32,594 bases of DNA from an uncultured Oscillibacter sp. GTDB lineage: Bacteria; Bacillota; Clostridia; Oscillospirales; Oscillospiraceae. This document shows positions 24,640 through 31,308 of this stretch, piece by piece. Where the stretch lies: assembly GCA_946551795.1 (NCBI GenBank), contig CAMNRF010000019.1:1-32594 (forward strand), given 5' to 3'. Every line of letters starts with the position of its first letter. Position 1 is the first letter of the stretch. The notes beneath the pieces are model-generated. The model was not told where the DNA came from. It searched no databases and saw nothing but the letters and a program-made list of their open reading frames with translations. Made by a program: the position numbers and the translations under genes.

Positions 24640-25233
24640 ATGGACTACATCCAGGAGGAGCTCCGGCGGCAGCGGGAGGCCCTGGCGGGCCTGCTGCTGG
24701 GGGGAGCGCCCCGCCGAGACCGGGACGGCGGCGGAAATGACGGGGTTCCGGCAGCGTCTCTGAAAGTTCCCGACGGCCGGTCGGGCGCCGTGACGGCAGG
24801 GGCGGTCCCAGCCCCGGAGGAGGAGCAGCCGGGTCATCCGGCGGCGGGGGCAGTTCCCGCCGCGGAGAGCGGGGAAACCATGGCCTCCGGGGGACCGGGC
24901 GGCGTCCGCCCGCGGGCAGAGGGGCCCGGCGGGACGGCGGAGGAGCTTCCGCGGGGCGCCGCACCGGCTCCCCTTGCGGACGGCTGGCGGCGAAACGGGT
25001 ATTTCATCTTTCCGGAGGAGGCCGCTTGGCCCGCTCTGGGCCGCTGCGGGACGGCGGCAGAGATCCCGGGTTCCCCGGCGGCACGGCGGGGGCCGGAAGA
25101 CGCCCCGCGGGAACGGACGGTGACAGAGTATGTCTACCCCGCCGGCGGCGGGAGCGCCGGGGAGGCGGAATCGCTGTCCCGGGCCATCCAGCGGGACGCC
25201 CGCCGGTATGACGGGGGCTTTTCCCTGTATTAG
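24640..25233 (+). CDS. Short low-complexity protein in the tape-measure position
   Basis: A 197-aa protein with a helical N terminus (MDYIQEELRRQREALAGLLL), a long disordered Gly/Ala/Pro/Glu-rich middle and a more conserved-looking end (ESLSRAIQRDARRYDGGFSLY). In PBSX-type clusters this slot holds a tape measure of over a thousand residues. No transmembrane or long coiled segment is present here. It may be a minimal tape-measure substitute, an internally deleted tape measure that kept its ends, or an unrelated tail factor. The family is not recognised. Confidence 0.6.
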   Translation: MDYIQEELRRQREALAGLLLGGAPRRDRDGGGNDGVPAASLKVPDGRSGAVTAGAVPAPEEEQPGHPAAGAVPAAESGETMASGGPGGVRPRAEGPGGTAEELPRGAAPAPLADGWRRNGYFIFPEEAAWPALGRCGTAAEIPGSPAARRGPEDAPRERTVTEYVYPAGGGSAGEAESLSRAIQRDARRYDGGFSLY

Positions 25234-25261
25234 AATTTTTTTGAGAAGAGGGGGAGGTTTT

Positions 25262-25843
25262 ACGCAGCTGACATCCATGCGGTACAAGGATTTTACCTGG
25301 CCCCACAACCCGGAGATCTACACGGTGGAGAACCGCCGCCGTGTGGCGGTGCACAGGGTTCCCTTCGGGGGCTGTGTCCTCCAGGAGCTGGGGAGTGCCT
25401 GCCGGGTCCTTCGGGGGGAGGGCGAGTTCTCCGGTGCGGACGCCTACGACCAGTTCCGGCGGCTGGAGGCGGTGTTTCAGGAGGGCGGGCCGGGACAGCT
25501 GGTGCATCCGGTGTGGAAGGTCCAGCGGGCCTACTTCGTCTCCCTGAAGGCTGTGGAGCAGCCCCTGCCGGACTATGTGCGCTACAGCTTTGAGTTCTGG
25601 GAGGACTCCGGCGGCTATGACGGCGGCCTCACGGAGAGCGATGACGGCGGGGCCCTGCTCACCCCGGGAGAGCCCTCCGGCGGCACGGGCGGGAGCAGGG
25701 CCGTCCACATCGTGAAGAAGGGAGATACCCTCTGGGGCATCGCCCGCCAGTATGGCGCGGCGCTGACGGATCTCATCGCCGCCAACCCCCAGATCAAAAA
25801 CCCCAACCTGATCTATCCGGGAAACGAGGTGAGGCTGCCGTGA
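25262..25843 (+). CDS. LysM-containing tail/baseplate protein (XkdP-like)
   Basis: The N-terminal ~130 residues (MRYKDFTWPHNPEIYTVENR, GGCVLQELGSACRVLRGEGEFSG, then HPVWKVQRAYFVSLKAV) match the gp53/DUF-type tail protein preceding the hub in PBSX-like clusters. The last ~46 residues are a LysM domain (VHIVKKGDTLWGIARQYG, then YPGNEVRLP), which binds peptidoglycan. The start is unclear. The first ATG (25277, 188 aa) lies 19 bases beyond the strong GGAGG (25253-25257), while an in-frame ACG at 25262 is 4 bases beyond it; that position is used here. The stop overlaps GTG 25840. Confidence 0.78.
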   Translation, partial: TQLTSMRYKDFTWPHNPEIYTVENRRRVAVHRVPFGGCVLQELGSACRVLRGEGEFSGADAYDQFRRLEAVFQEGGPGQLVHPVWKVQRAYFVSLKAVEQPLPDYVRYSFEFWEDSGGYDGGLTESDDGGALLTPGEPSGGTGGSRAVHIVKKGDTLWGIARQYGAALTDLIAANPQIKNPNLIYPGNEVRLP

Positions 25844-26784
25844 CGGGACGGATATTCACCTGCGACCACCGGGCCTTCGACCTGCCGGAGCTGCTCTCCT
25901 GGGAAGTGGTCCACACCGGAACGGTGCCCTGCGACAGCTACTCCGTGACGTTTCTCTACGACAGGGCCATGGCGGAGACGCTGCATCTGGCGGCGGGGTT
26001 CGCCGCCTTCCACCGGGGGAAGACGGTGCTGCGGGCCATTGTGGACGAGTACACCGTGGAACTGGGGGAGGAGGGGCTGACGGCCACCGTCACCGGGCGG
26101 GGCTACGCCGCCCGGCTGCTGGACAACGAGTCCCGGCCCCTGACCTACCAGGAGGCCACGCTGGCGGAGATCGTGCGGTGCCATGTGACGCCCTACGGCA
26201 TCACCGCCGGGGAGGTGGCGGATCTGCGGGCCAGTTCCGTCTACACCGTGCCGGCGGGGGTGAGCCAGTGGCGGGCCCTGGAGGGCTTCTGCCGGACCTA
26301 CGGCGGCTTTTCCCCCCGGTTCTCCCGGGACGGGAAGCTGCTGGCGGCGCCGGAGGGGGCGGGCGGGAAACACCTCTCCATCGGCCAGGGGGACCCGGTG
26401 CTCTCCTGCACGCTGCGGGAGGACCACTACGGCGTTTTGACGGAGGTGCTGGTCATCGACAAGACCCGGAACGCCTCTTACAGCGTGAAAAACGAGGACA
26501 TGATCCGCCGGGGCGGCCAGTGCCGCCGGGTGGTCTACACCCCGGGACAGAGCACCTGGGACGCCATGCGCTACACGGGGGAGTATCAGATCCGGCGGTC
26601 GAAGGAGGACGAGCGGGTGGTGACGGTGCGCCTGCCGGGGAGCTTTCCGGCCTTCCCCGGGGACCGGGTGGATCTGCGGCTGGACCGGATGGGTCTCTGC
26701 GGCGCCTTTCGGGTGGCGGAGACGGCCAACACCTTCTCCGCCGAGCGGGGCGCCGCGGCGGTGCTGACATTGAGGGGAGGATGA
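25840..26784 (+). CDS. Baseplate hub protein (XkdQ / gpD-like), GTG start
   Basis: A 314-aa hub protein of the T4 gp27/P2 gpD class. It shows ELLSWEVVHTGTVPCDSYSV, VTGRGYAARLLDNESRPLTY, the IVRCHVTPYGI / TVPAGVSQWRALEGFCRTYG pair and a closing strand region VRLPGSFPAFPGDRVDLRLD. It joins tail tube to spike. The GTG overlaps the previous TGA. It ends 4 bases before the spike gene. Confidence 0.82.
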   Translation: MTGRIFTCDHRAFDLPELLSWEVVHTGTVPCDSYSVTFLYDRAMAETLHLAAGFAAFHRGKTVLRAIVDEYTVELGEEGLTATVTGRGYAARLLDNESRPLTYQEATLAEIVRCHVTPYGITAGEVADLRASSVYTVPAGVSQWRALEGFCRTYGGFSPRFSRDGKLLAAPEGAGGKHLSIGQGDPVLSCTLREDHYGVLTEVLVIDKTRNASYSVKNEDMIRRGGQCRRVVYTPGQSTWDAMRYTGEYQIRRSKEDERVVTVRLPGSFPAFPGDRVDLRLDRMGLCGAFRVAETANTFSAERGAAAVLTLRGG

Positions 26785-26788
26785 GAGA

Positions 26789-27196
26789 ATGTGGCTTTCC
26801 AGTAAGATGCGGCCGGCACCGGCCACGGCGGACGCCGATCTGGGCGTCACCACCATCGCCGGGGACAGCGTGGGCGTGATGACCCGGGGCGAGGTGCGGA
26901 CGGTGCCCATCTACGGCCCCGGCGGTTATATTTGGATGCCGGAGAGCGGCGGAGCGGTGCTGGTGGTCAAGGGCGGCCCCGGCGGCGAGGAGCAGTGCGT
27001 CTGCGGCATGAAGCAGGGCGCGCCGCCCGAGGGGATGCTGCCGGGGGAGGTGCTGGTGTACGGCCCCGGGGAGAACTCCGTGTATTTGAAGCAGGACGGC
27101 AAGGTGGTCCTGCGGGGCGAGGTGTGCGTGGAGGGCTCTTTGTGGATCAACGGGGCGGCCTACGCCCCCTGCCACTGCGGAGAGGAGCTGGTGTGA
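26789..27196 (+). CDS. Baseplate spike / gpV-like protein
   Basis: A 135-aa protein with an OB-like N-terminal half (VGVMTRGEVRTVPIYGPGGY, then GAVLVVKGG) and a beta-repeat tail (SVYLKQDGKVVLRGEVCVEG, then a Cys/His-containing end AYAPCHCGEELV). This is the layout of short tail-spike/gpV proteins that puncture the target envelope. GGGGAGG lies 8 bases ahead of ATG 26789. The C-terminal CHC could hold a metal at the tip (inference). Confidence 0.7.
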   Translation: MWLSSKMRPAPATADADLGVTTIAGDSVGVMTRGEVRTVPIYGPGGYIWMPESGGAVLVVKGGPGGEEQCVCGMKQGAPPEGMLPGEVLVYGPGENSVYLKQDGKVVLRGEVCVEGSLWINGAAYAPCHCGEELV

Positions 27197-27197
27197 C

Positions 27198-27545
27198 ATG
27201 GACCTGAAGCTCCAGAAGGGGGACTACATCCCCGACGGCGTGGGCGGGCTGCTGCGGGCGGAGGGCCGGGAGGCCCTCCTGCAGCGGGTGCTGTTCAAGC
27301 TGACAGCCCGGCGGGGGGCCTTTCCCTTCCTGCCGGAGCTGGGGAGCCGCCTGCACCAGCTGGGGAAGGTCCCGCCTGCTCAGCGGCAGGCCGCGGCGGC
27401 CCAGTACGCGGCGGAGGCCTTGGAGGGCGAGGCGCTGACGGTGGAGTCCGCGGCGCTGGGGTCCGGGCCGGAGGGCGCCATGGTCCTGACGGTGAACTGC
27501 CTCTGGCGGGGGGAGCCCCTGCCGGTGACCATTGAGATTGTGTAG
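27198..27545 (+). CDS. Baseplate wedge protein, gp25/gpW-like (XkdS slot)
   Basis: A 115-aa protein. The central LFKLTARRGAFPFLPELGSRLHQL segment is the gp25-like signature (including the Arg-Gly..Pro-x-x-G-L pattern), followed by a helix and two strands. It starts one base after the preceding stop. It clamps the sheath to the baseplate and starts sheath assembly in related systems. Confidence 0.78.
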   Translation: MDLKLQKGDYIPDGVGGLLRAEGREALLQRVLFKLTARRGAFPFLPELGSRLHQLGKVPPAQRQAAAAQYAAEALEGEALTVESAALGSGPEGAMVLTVNCLWRGEPLPVTIEIV

Positions 27546-27559
27546 AGAGGAGACGAGGG

Positions 27560-28618
27560 GTGAAAAGCGTTGATGAGATCTACCAGGAGCTGCTGGCCGA
27601 CTTTGCCCGGCGGGCCGGATTCGTGCCGGAGGACGCCTGCGACCTGGCGGTGCGGCTCTACGCCGCGGCGGCCCAGATCCAGGCCCTGGATATTCAGGCG
27701 GAGTGGGTGCTGGACCAGAGCTTTCCCCAGACGGCCCAGGGCGTCTATCTGGACCGCCACGCGGCCATGCGGGGGCTGAGCCGCCTGCCGGCGTCCCGGG
27801 CCGTCGGGACGCTGCGGTTCTCCGTGGACTCGCCTCCGGCGCTGCCGGCGGCCATTCCGGCGGGGACGGTGTGCATGACGGCGGACGAGCGGCGGTTCCA
27901 GACCACGGACGGCGTGACGCTGGAGGTGGGACAGACCTATGTGGACGCCCCGGCGGAGGCCCTGGAGGCGGGCGGCGGCGGCAATGCCGTGGCGGGGGCC
28001 GTGCGGTTCCTCACCGCCTGCCCTGTGGCGGTGACGGCCTGTGTCAACCCCGCGGCCTTCTCCGGCGGCAGCGACGCCGAGGACGACGAGGCGCTGCGCC
28101 AGCGGGTTCTGGAGAGCTACCGGCGGCTGCCCAACGGCGCCAACGCCGCCTGGTATGAGCAGACCGCCATGAGCCATGACGGCGTGGCGGCGGCCCGGGC
28201 GGTGGGCCGGGCCCGGGGCATCGGGACGGTGGACGTGTACATCGCCGGGGAGAACGGCCTGCCCGGCGCGGCATTGCTGGAGGAGGTCCAGTCGGACCTC
28301 CAGGAACGGCGGGAGATCGCCGTGGACGTGGAGGTGAAGGCCCCCGCCACGGCCGTGGTGGACGTGAGCGCGGCCATTGCCGTCCGGGCGGGAGCGGATT
28401 TTGACGAAGTCAAGGCCCGGGCGGAGCTGGCCATCGCCAACCTCTTCACCGGACGGATGCTGGGGCAGCCGGTGCTGCTGGCGGAGCTGGGGAGCCGCCT
28501 CTACGCCCTGGAGGGCGTGGAGAACTACCATCTCTCCGCCCCGGCGGCGGACCTGGCGGCGAACAGCACGGTGCTGCCGGTGCTGGGAACGCTGACTGTG
28601 ACGGAACTGGAGGCATGA
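27560..28618 (+). CDS. Baseplate J-like protein (XkdT)
   Basis: A 352-aa wedge protein: SVDEIYQELLADFARRAGF start, GVYLDRHAAMRGLSRLPASR (the J-family signature), GTLRFSVDSP with AAIPAGTVCMTADERRF, the SGGSDAEDDEALRQRVLESY motif and a C-terminal YALEGVENYHLSAP end. GTG 27560 has GAGGAG ahead. Length is typical. It forms the baseplate ring with the gp25-like and I-like proteins. Confidence 0.9.
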   Translation: MKSVDEIYQELLADFARRAGFVPEDACDLAVRLYAAAAQIQALDIQAEWVLDQSFPQTAQGVYLDRHAAMRGLSRLPASRAVGTLRFSVDSPPALPAAIPAGTVCMTADERRFQTTDGVTLEVGQTYVDAPAEALEAGGGGNAVAGAVRFLTACPVAVTACVNPAAFSGGSDAEDDEALRQRVLESYRRLPNGANAAWYEQTAMSHDGVAAARAVGRARGIGTVDVYIAGENGLPGAALLEEVQSDLQERREIAVDVEVKAPATAVVDVSAAIAVRAGADFDEVKARAELAIANLFTGRMLGQPVLLAELGSRLYALEGVENYHLSAPAADLAANSTVLPVLGTLTVTELEA

Positions 28619-28621
28619 GCC

Positions 28622-29194
28622 ATGTACGAGGTCTATTTGCGGCAGCTGCTCGCGCCCCTGGGCGTCTATGACCTGGGCGGCGGGTCCGTGAACGGCGCGG
28701 AGCTGTACGCCTTGGGACAGGCCCTGGACCGGACGGCCCAGCGGCTGGAGACCGTGGAGCGGGAGGCCGTCACCGCCACGGCGGAGGACGAGGGCCTGCG
28801 CCGCCGGGAGGCGCCCTTTGCCCGGCGCCCCGCCGCCGTCACCCCTCAGGAGCGGCGAAGCGCCATCGCGGCCCTGCTCCAGATCGACGGGGACAGCCTG
28901 ACCCCCTCCGCCATTGGCCGGGCCATCCAGGGCTGCGGCATCCGGGCCAGGGCCCTGGAGATGGACACGGGACACCTGCGGGTCATCTTCCCGGGGGTGG
29001 GCGGCGTTCCGGCGGAGTTCGAGCAGATCAGAAAGATCATCCTGGACATCCTGCCCTGCCACCTGGAGGTGGAGTTCTACTTCCGGTATCTGACCTGGGA
29101 GGAGTGCGAGCGGGCCGGGTACACCTGGGAGGCGGTGGAGGAGGCGGAGCACACCTGGGAGAGCTTCCAGCTGGCGGTGCCGCCGGAGCCGTGA
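28622..29194 (+). CDS. Baseplate I-like / YmfQ-family protein (XkdU, DUF2313)
   Basis: A 190-aa tail protein (MYEVYLRQLLAPLGVYDLGG, IDGDSLTPSAIGRAIQGCGI, ILPCHLEVEFYFRYLTWEE). It follows the J-like gene, as XkdU follows XkdT in PBSX. It ends in two copies of a short Tyr/His-Thr-Trp-Glu motif (YTWEAVEEAEHTWESFQ). It is the last gene of the module: a strong terminator follows after 20 bases and no fibre gene is found. Confidence 0.82.
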   Translation: MYEVYLRQLLAPLGVYDLGGGSVNGAELYALGQALDRTAQRLETVEREAVTATAEDEGLRRREAPFARRPAAVTPQERRSAIAALLQIDGDSLTPSAIGRAIQGCGIRARALEMDTGHLRVIFPGVGGVPAEFEQIRKIILDILPCHLEVEFYFRYLTWEECERAGYTWEAVEEAEHTWESFQLAVPPEP

Positions 29195-29213
29195 CCCGGG
29201 CGGGAATTCCGCC

Positions 29214-29253
29214 AAGAGGGCCGGAGCGGCACAGGCCGCTCCGGCCCTCTTTT
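29214..29253 (+). terminator. Terminator closing the particle module
   Basis: A 17-bp perfect stem (AAGAGGGCCGGAGCGGC / GCCGCTCCGGCCCTCTT) with an ACAG loop and TTTT at the 3' foot. Confidence 0.9.
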
Positions 29254-29339
29254 GACAGTTTTTACAATGTCGAAAATCCGCATAACCGGCGGACATCTGC
29301 GCAACCTGAGACGGAATCCCAACTTGACAGGAGGTCCTT

Positions 29340-30161
29340 ATGAAAAAACGACCAAACTACTATTGGGCCGCGGTGCTGGCGCCGCTGGCGCTGCTGGCCC
29401 TGTTCCTGTATCATCCCTCCGGTGACCTTGTACCGGCTTCCTCCCCCGCCGCCGTGCCGGTGTCCACGGACAACTGGGGCCTCTCCTTCCAGACGGAGGG
29501 CCAGTGTCCGGTGGGAAACGCCACGGCGGAGCAGCTGGGCCAATACGACGCCTATTTTGTGGGCGACACCTCTCAGAAGGTGATCTACCTGACCTTTGAC
29601 TGCGGCTATGAGAACGGGTATACGGAGCAGATCCTGGACGCTCTGAAAAAGCACCAGGCGCCCGCCGCCTTCTTTGTGGTGGGCAACATGATCGAGACCG
29701 CGCCGGACATCATCCGCCGCATGGCGGAGGAAGGGCACATCGTGGGGAACCACACCTTCCACCACCCGGACATGTCCAGGATCTCCGACCAGGCGTCCTT
29801 CAAAAAAGAATTGGACGATCTGGCGGCCCTGTACAAGGAGACCACAGGCCGGGACCTGCCCGCCTACTACCGCCCGCCCCAGGGGAAGTACAGCGAGGAG
29901 AACCTGCGGCAGGCCCAGGCCCTGGGCTACAAGACCGTGTTCTGGAGCCTGGCCTATGTGGACTGGTACGTGGACAACCAGCCCACGGCGGAGCAGGCCT
30001 ACGCCAAGCTCCTGCCCCGCATCCATGACGGGGCCATCGTCCTGCTGCACTCCACCTCCAGGACCAACGCCGAGATTCTGGATGACCTGCTGACGAAGTG
30101 GGAGGACATGGGCTATACCTTCGCCTCCCTGGACCAGCTGCCTTCCTGCGGCGGTGCGTAA
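29340..30161 (+). CDS. Polysaccharide deacetylase, PdaA-type
   Basis: A 273-aa NodB-fold enzyme anchored or exported by a helix at about 8-24. The metal triad is Asp87 in TFDCGYENGYT, His138 and His142 in GNHTFHHP; RPPQGKYS and VLLHS complete the active site. The FDCGYENGYT variant is typical of PdaA, which removes acetyl groups from muramic acid during formation of spore-cortex muramic-delta-lactam. With spoVAD it points to sporulation. GGAGG lies 6-7 bases ahead of ATG. It is an independent gene just outside the particle module. Confidence 0.9.
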   Translation: MKKRPNYYWAAVLAPLALLALFLYHPSGDLVPASSPAAVPVSTDNWGLSFQTEGQCPVGNATAEQLGQYDAYFVGDTSQKVIYLTFDCGYENGYTEQILDALKKHQAPAAFFVVGNMIETAPDIIRRMAEEGHIVGNHTFHHPDMSRISDQASFKKELDDLAALYKETTGRDLPAYYRPPQGKYSEENLRQAQALGYKTVFWSLAYVDWYVDNQPTAEQAYAKLLPRIHDGAIVLLHSTSRTNAEILDDLLTKWEDMGYTFASLDQLPSCGGA

Positions 30162-30186
30162 AAAAGCAGCCCTATGGGCTGCTTTT
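30162..30186. terminator. Bidirectional terminator between pdaA-type gene and regulator
   Basis: Perfect stem AAAAGCAGCCC / GGGCTGCTTTT with a TAT loop, usable by both convergent genes. Confidence 0.85.
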
Positions 30187-30559
30187 ATTCGTGGCCCCGC
30201 TGCTGTACAAAGTCGTGGATGCGGGCGAAGGTCTCCTCGCTGAGGTCGTGCTCCACCTTGCAGGCGTCCGCCGCCGCGTTCTCGGGGGAGACGCCCAGCA
30301 ACGTGAACAGCTCCGTGAGGGTCCTGTGGCGGTGGTAGATTCGGCTGGCGATGTCCAGGCCGCTGGCGTTGAGGGTGATGAGGCCGTCCGCCGCCATGGA
30401 GATGTAGCCGTTTTCCCGCAGCTTCTTCATGGCGATGCTGACGCTGGGCTTGGAGTAACCCAGCTCGTTGACGATGTCGATGGAGCGCACAGCGCCCCGC
30501 CGCTCCCGCAGGATCAGAATGGCTTCCAGATAGTCCTCCGCGGATTCGTGGATGGTCAC
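30185..30559 (-). CDS. DtxR/MntR-family metal-dependent regulator, GTG start
   Basis: A 124-aa winged-helix repressor. N-terminal HESAEDYLEAILIL and recognition helix GYSKPSVSIAMKKL are MntR-like, as are the metal-binding ACKVEHDLSEET and YHRHRTL segments. It lacks the SH3-like domain of long DtxR proteins, so it is the short manganese type. In relatives it represses Mn or Fe uptake genes. GTG 30559 has AAAGGGGGG 7 bases ahead. No transporter is adjacent; the CDF exporter lies 17 kb away. Confidence 0.88.
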   Translation of the reverse strand: MTIHESAEDYLEAILILRERRGAVRSIDIVNELGYSKPSVSIAMKKLRENGYISMAADGLITLNASGLDIASRIYHRHRTLTELFTLLGVSPENAAADACKVEHDLSEETFARIHDFVQQRGHE

Positions 30560-30587
30560 AGGCAGTCCCCCCTTTGATCATAGGACT

Positions 30588-30626
30588 ATGTTAACAAGTT
30601 TGCCCCTGAATTGCAAGACAAACTTG
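30588..30626 (-). promoter_or_regulatory. Promoter and palindromic operator of the MntR-type gene
   Basis: On the minus strand TTGCAA (30611-30616), 17 bases, TAACAT (30588-30593). A perfect 8-bp inverted repeat CAAGTTTG / CAAACTTG (30595-30602 and 30619-30626) overlaps spacer and flanks the -35, suiting autoregulation. Confidence 0.6.
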
Positions 30627-30671
30627 GCGCCGGGAACGGAGTGAAAAATTTGCAGAAATGAAAAATTACTG

Positions 30672-30700
30672 TTGACAATTGGGAGGCGGCCTGCTATACT
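30672..30700 (+). promoter_or_regulatory. Consensus promoter of the tRNA-Ala locus
   Basis: TTGACA (30672-30677), 17-base spacer, TATACT (30695-30700). A start near 30707 would be 36 bases ahead of the first partial tRNA copy but about 360 bases ahead of the complete tRNA. Confidence 0.85.
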
Positions 30701-30742
30701 ATGAACTGTTCTGGCGAGTGAATGACGCCGGAAGGAACAGAT

Positions 30743-30764
30743 GGGGGTATAGCTCAGCTGGGAG
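30743..30764 (+). repeat. Partial tRNA-Ala copy A (first 22 bases)
   Basis: Identical to the first 22 bases of the tRNA-Ala at 31070 (acceptor 5' strand and D-arm, GGGGGTATAGCTC...), then unrelated sequence. It is directly downstream of the tRNA promoter, so it probably marks the original 5' end of the gene (att-like). Confidence 0.85.
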
Positions 30765-30947
30765 GGCAACCGACCAGTAAAACGACCCCACGCAACCGCA
30801 AAAATTCGCCGCCTCAATTGCACAAGTGCAATCTCGGCGGATCGGTTGACAAAGTTGTCAACCTCCCGAATATTGCACCTTTTAGTCCCACTTTCAAACC
30901 TAATATGTTAGGAAAAACGCAAGGCTCAAAAAGCAAAAATTCAATAT
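30765..30947. other. AT-richer segment between att-like copies A and B
   Basis: 183 bases without a gene. It holds two perfect palindromes, TTGCACAAGTGCAA (30818-30831, enclosed by CGCCG...CGGCG) and GGTTGACAAAGTTGTCAACC (30844-30863). It looks like the end of an integrated element rather than host spacer. Confidence 0.5.
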
Positions 30948-30969
30948 GGGGGTATAGCTCAGCTGGGAG
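30948..30969 (+). repeat. Partial tRNA-Ala copy B (first 22 bases)
   Basis: Second exact copy of the same 22-base tRNA 5' segment. Copies A and B also share the two bases before it (AT). It is followed by 100 unrelated bases and then the complete tRNA. Confidence 0.85.
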
Positions 30970-31069
30970 CCCGAGCAATGCGCTTGCACACCCCCAAATG
31001 AGTATCAAATCTCGATTTGCTTCTACAATTTCATAAAGGTTCCCCAAAATTCCGACACGGAAAATATCC

Positions 31070-31145
<76 letters not shown>

Positions 31146-31155
31146 TTGGGAACCT

Positions 31156-31202
31156 GAATAGCTCGTTTTGATGAAAGTCAAAACGAGCTTATTCATTTTT
31201 TA
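31156..31202 (+). terminator. tRNA-Ala terminator
   Basis: A stem of about 16 bp (AGCTCGTTTTGA / TCAAAACGAGCT core) with a TGAAAG loop, then CATTTTTTAAT. Confidence 0.85.
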
Positions 31203-31255
31203 ATGGTTTTGCAGATTGATATATCCGGTGAGTGCCATTCACCCTCTCCCCTGCT

Positions 31256-31284
31256 AAAGGCGTTCCGAAAGGGACGCCTTTTTT
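31256..31284 (+). terminator. Terminator just ahead of the ICE replication gene
   Basis: AAGGCGTTCC / GGGACGCCTT with a GAAA loop and a TTTTTT tail. It separates the tRNA side from the element's first gene. Confidence 0.8.
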
Positions 31285-31308
31285 ATTGTCTGGAAAGGAG
31301 GCCGTAAC

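Larger units (their letters stand above)
16430..29194 (+). mobile_element. PBSX-like contractile particle module (defective prophage or gene-transfer-agent-like)
   Basis: Nineteen co-directional genes in virion order, with stops and starts overlapping or a few bases apart, encode head, packaging, neck, contractile tail and baseplate. Missing are integrase, repressor, replication, holin/endolysin, tail fibre and a long tape measure. No att direct repeats are seen at the edges. Base composition matches host genes, and no gene is visibly broken. Strong terminators lie at 16276-16327 and 29214. The upstream 100 bases show no clear sigma-A promoter, only two similar segments (AATTTTGGGAGGCGGGC near 16342, AACTTTTGGGGGAGCGGGC near 16372). 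Confidence 0.8.

Noticed and set aside
24540-24645. Programmed frameshift joining the chaperone gene to the next gene
   Set aside because: No standard slippery heptamer is seen and the next gene has its own ATG close by.
22544-24964. 806-codon minus-strand open frame across sheath, tube and chaperone genes
   Set aside because: GC-rich antisense shadow, Pro/Arg/His-rich; the plus strand carries clear sheath and tube proteins.
16430-29194. Contractile bacteriocin (R-type pyocin/diffocin) without a head
   Set aside because: Portal, capsid, protease and both terminase subunits are present and intact, so a DNA-packaging particle is the better reading.
27380-29296. 638-codon minus-strand open frame across the baseplate genes
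   Set aside because: Antisense shadow of the J-like and I-like baseplate genes.
30722-31047. Open frames across the partial tRNA-Ala copies
   Set aside because: They contain the repeated tRNA segments as codons and have no ribosome site; the DNA is better explained as att scars.
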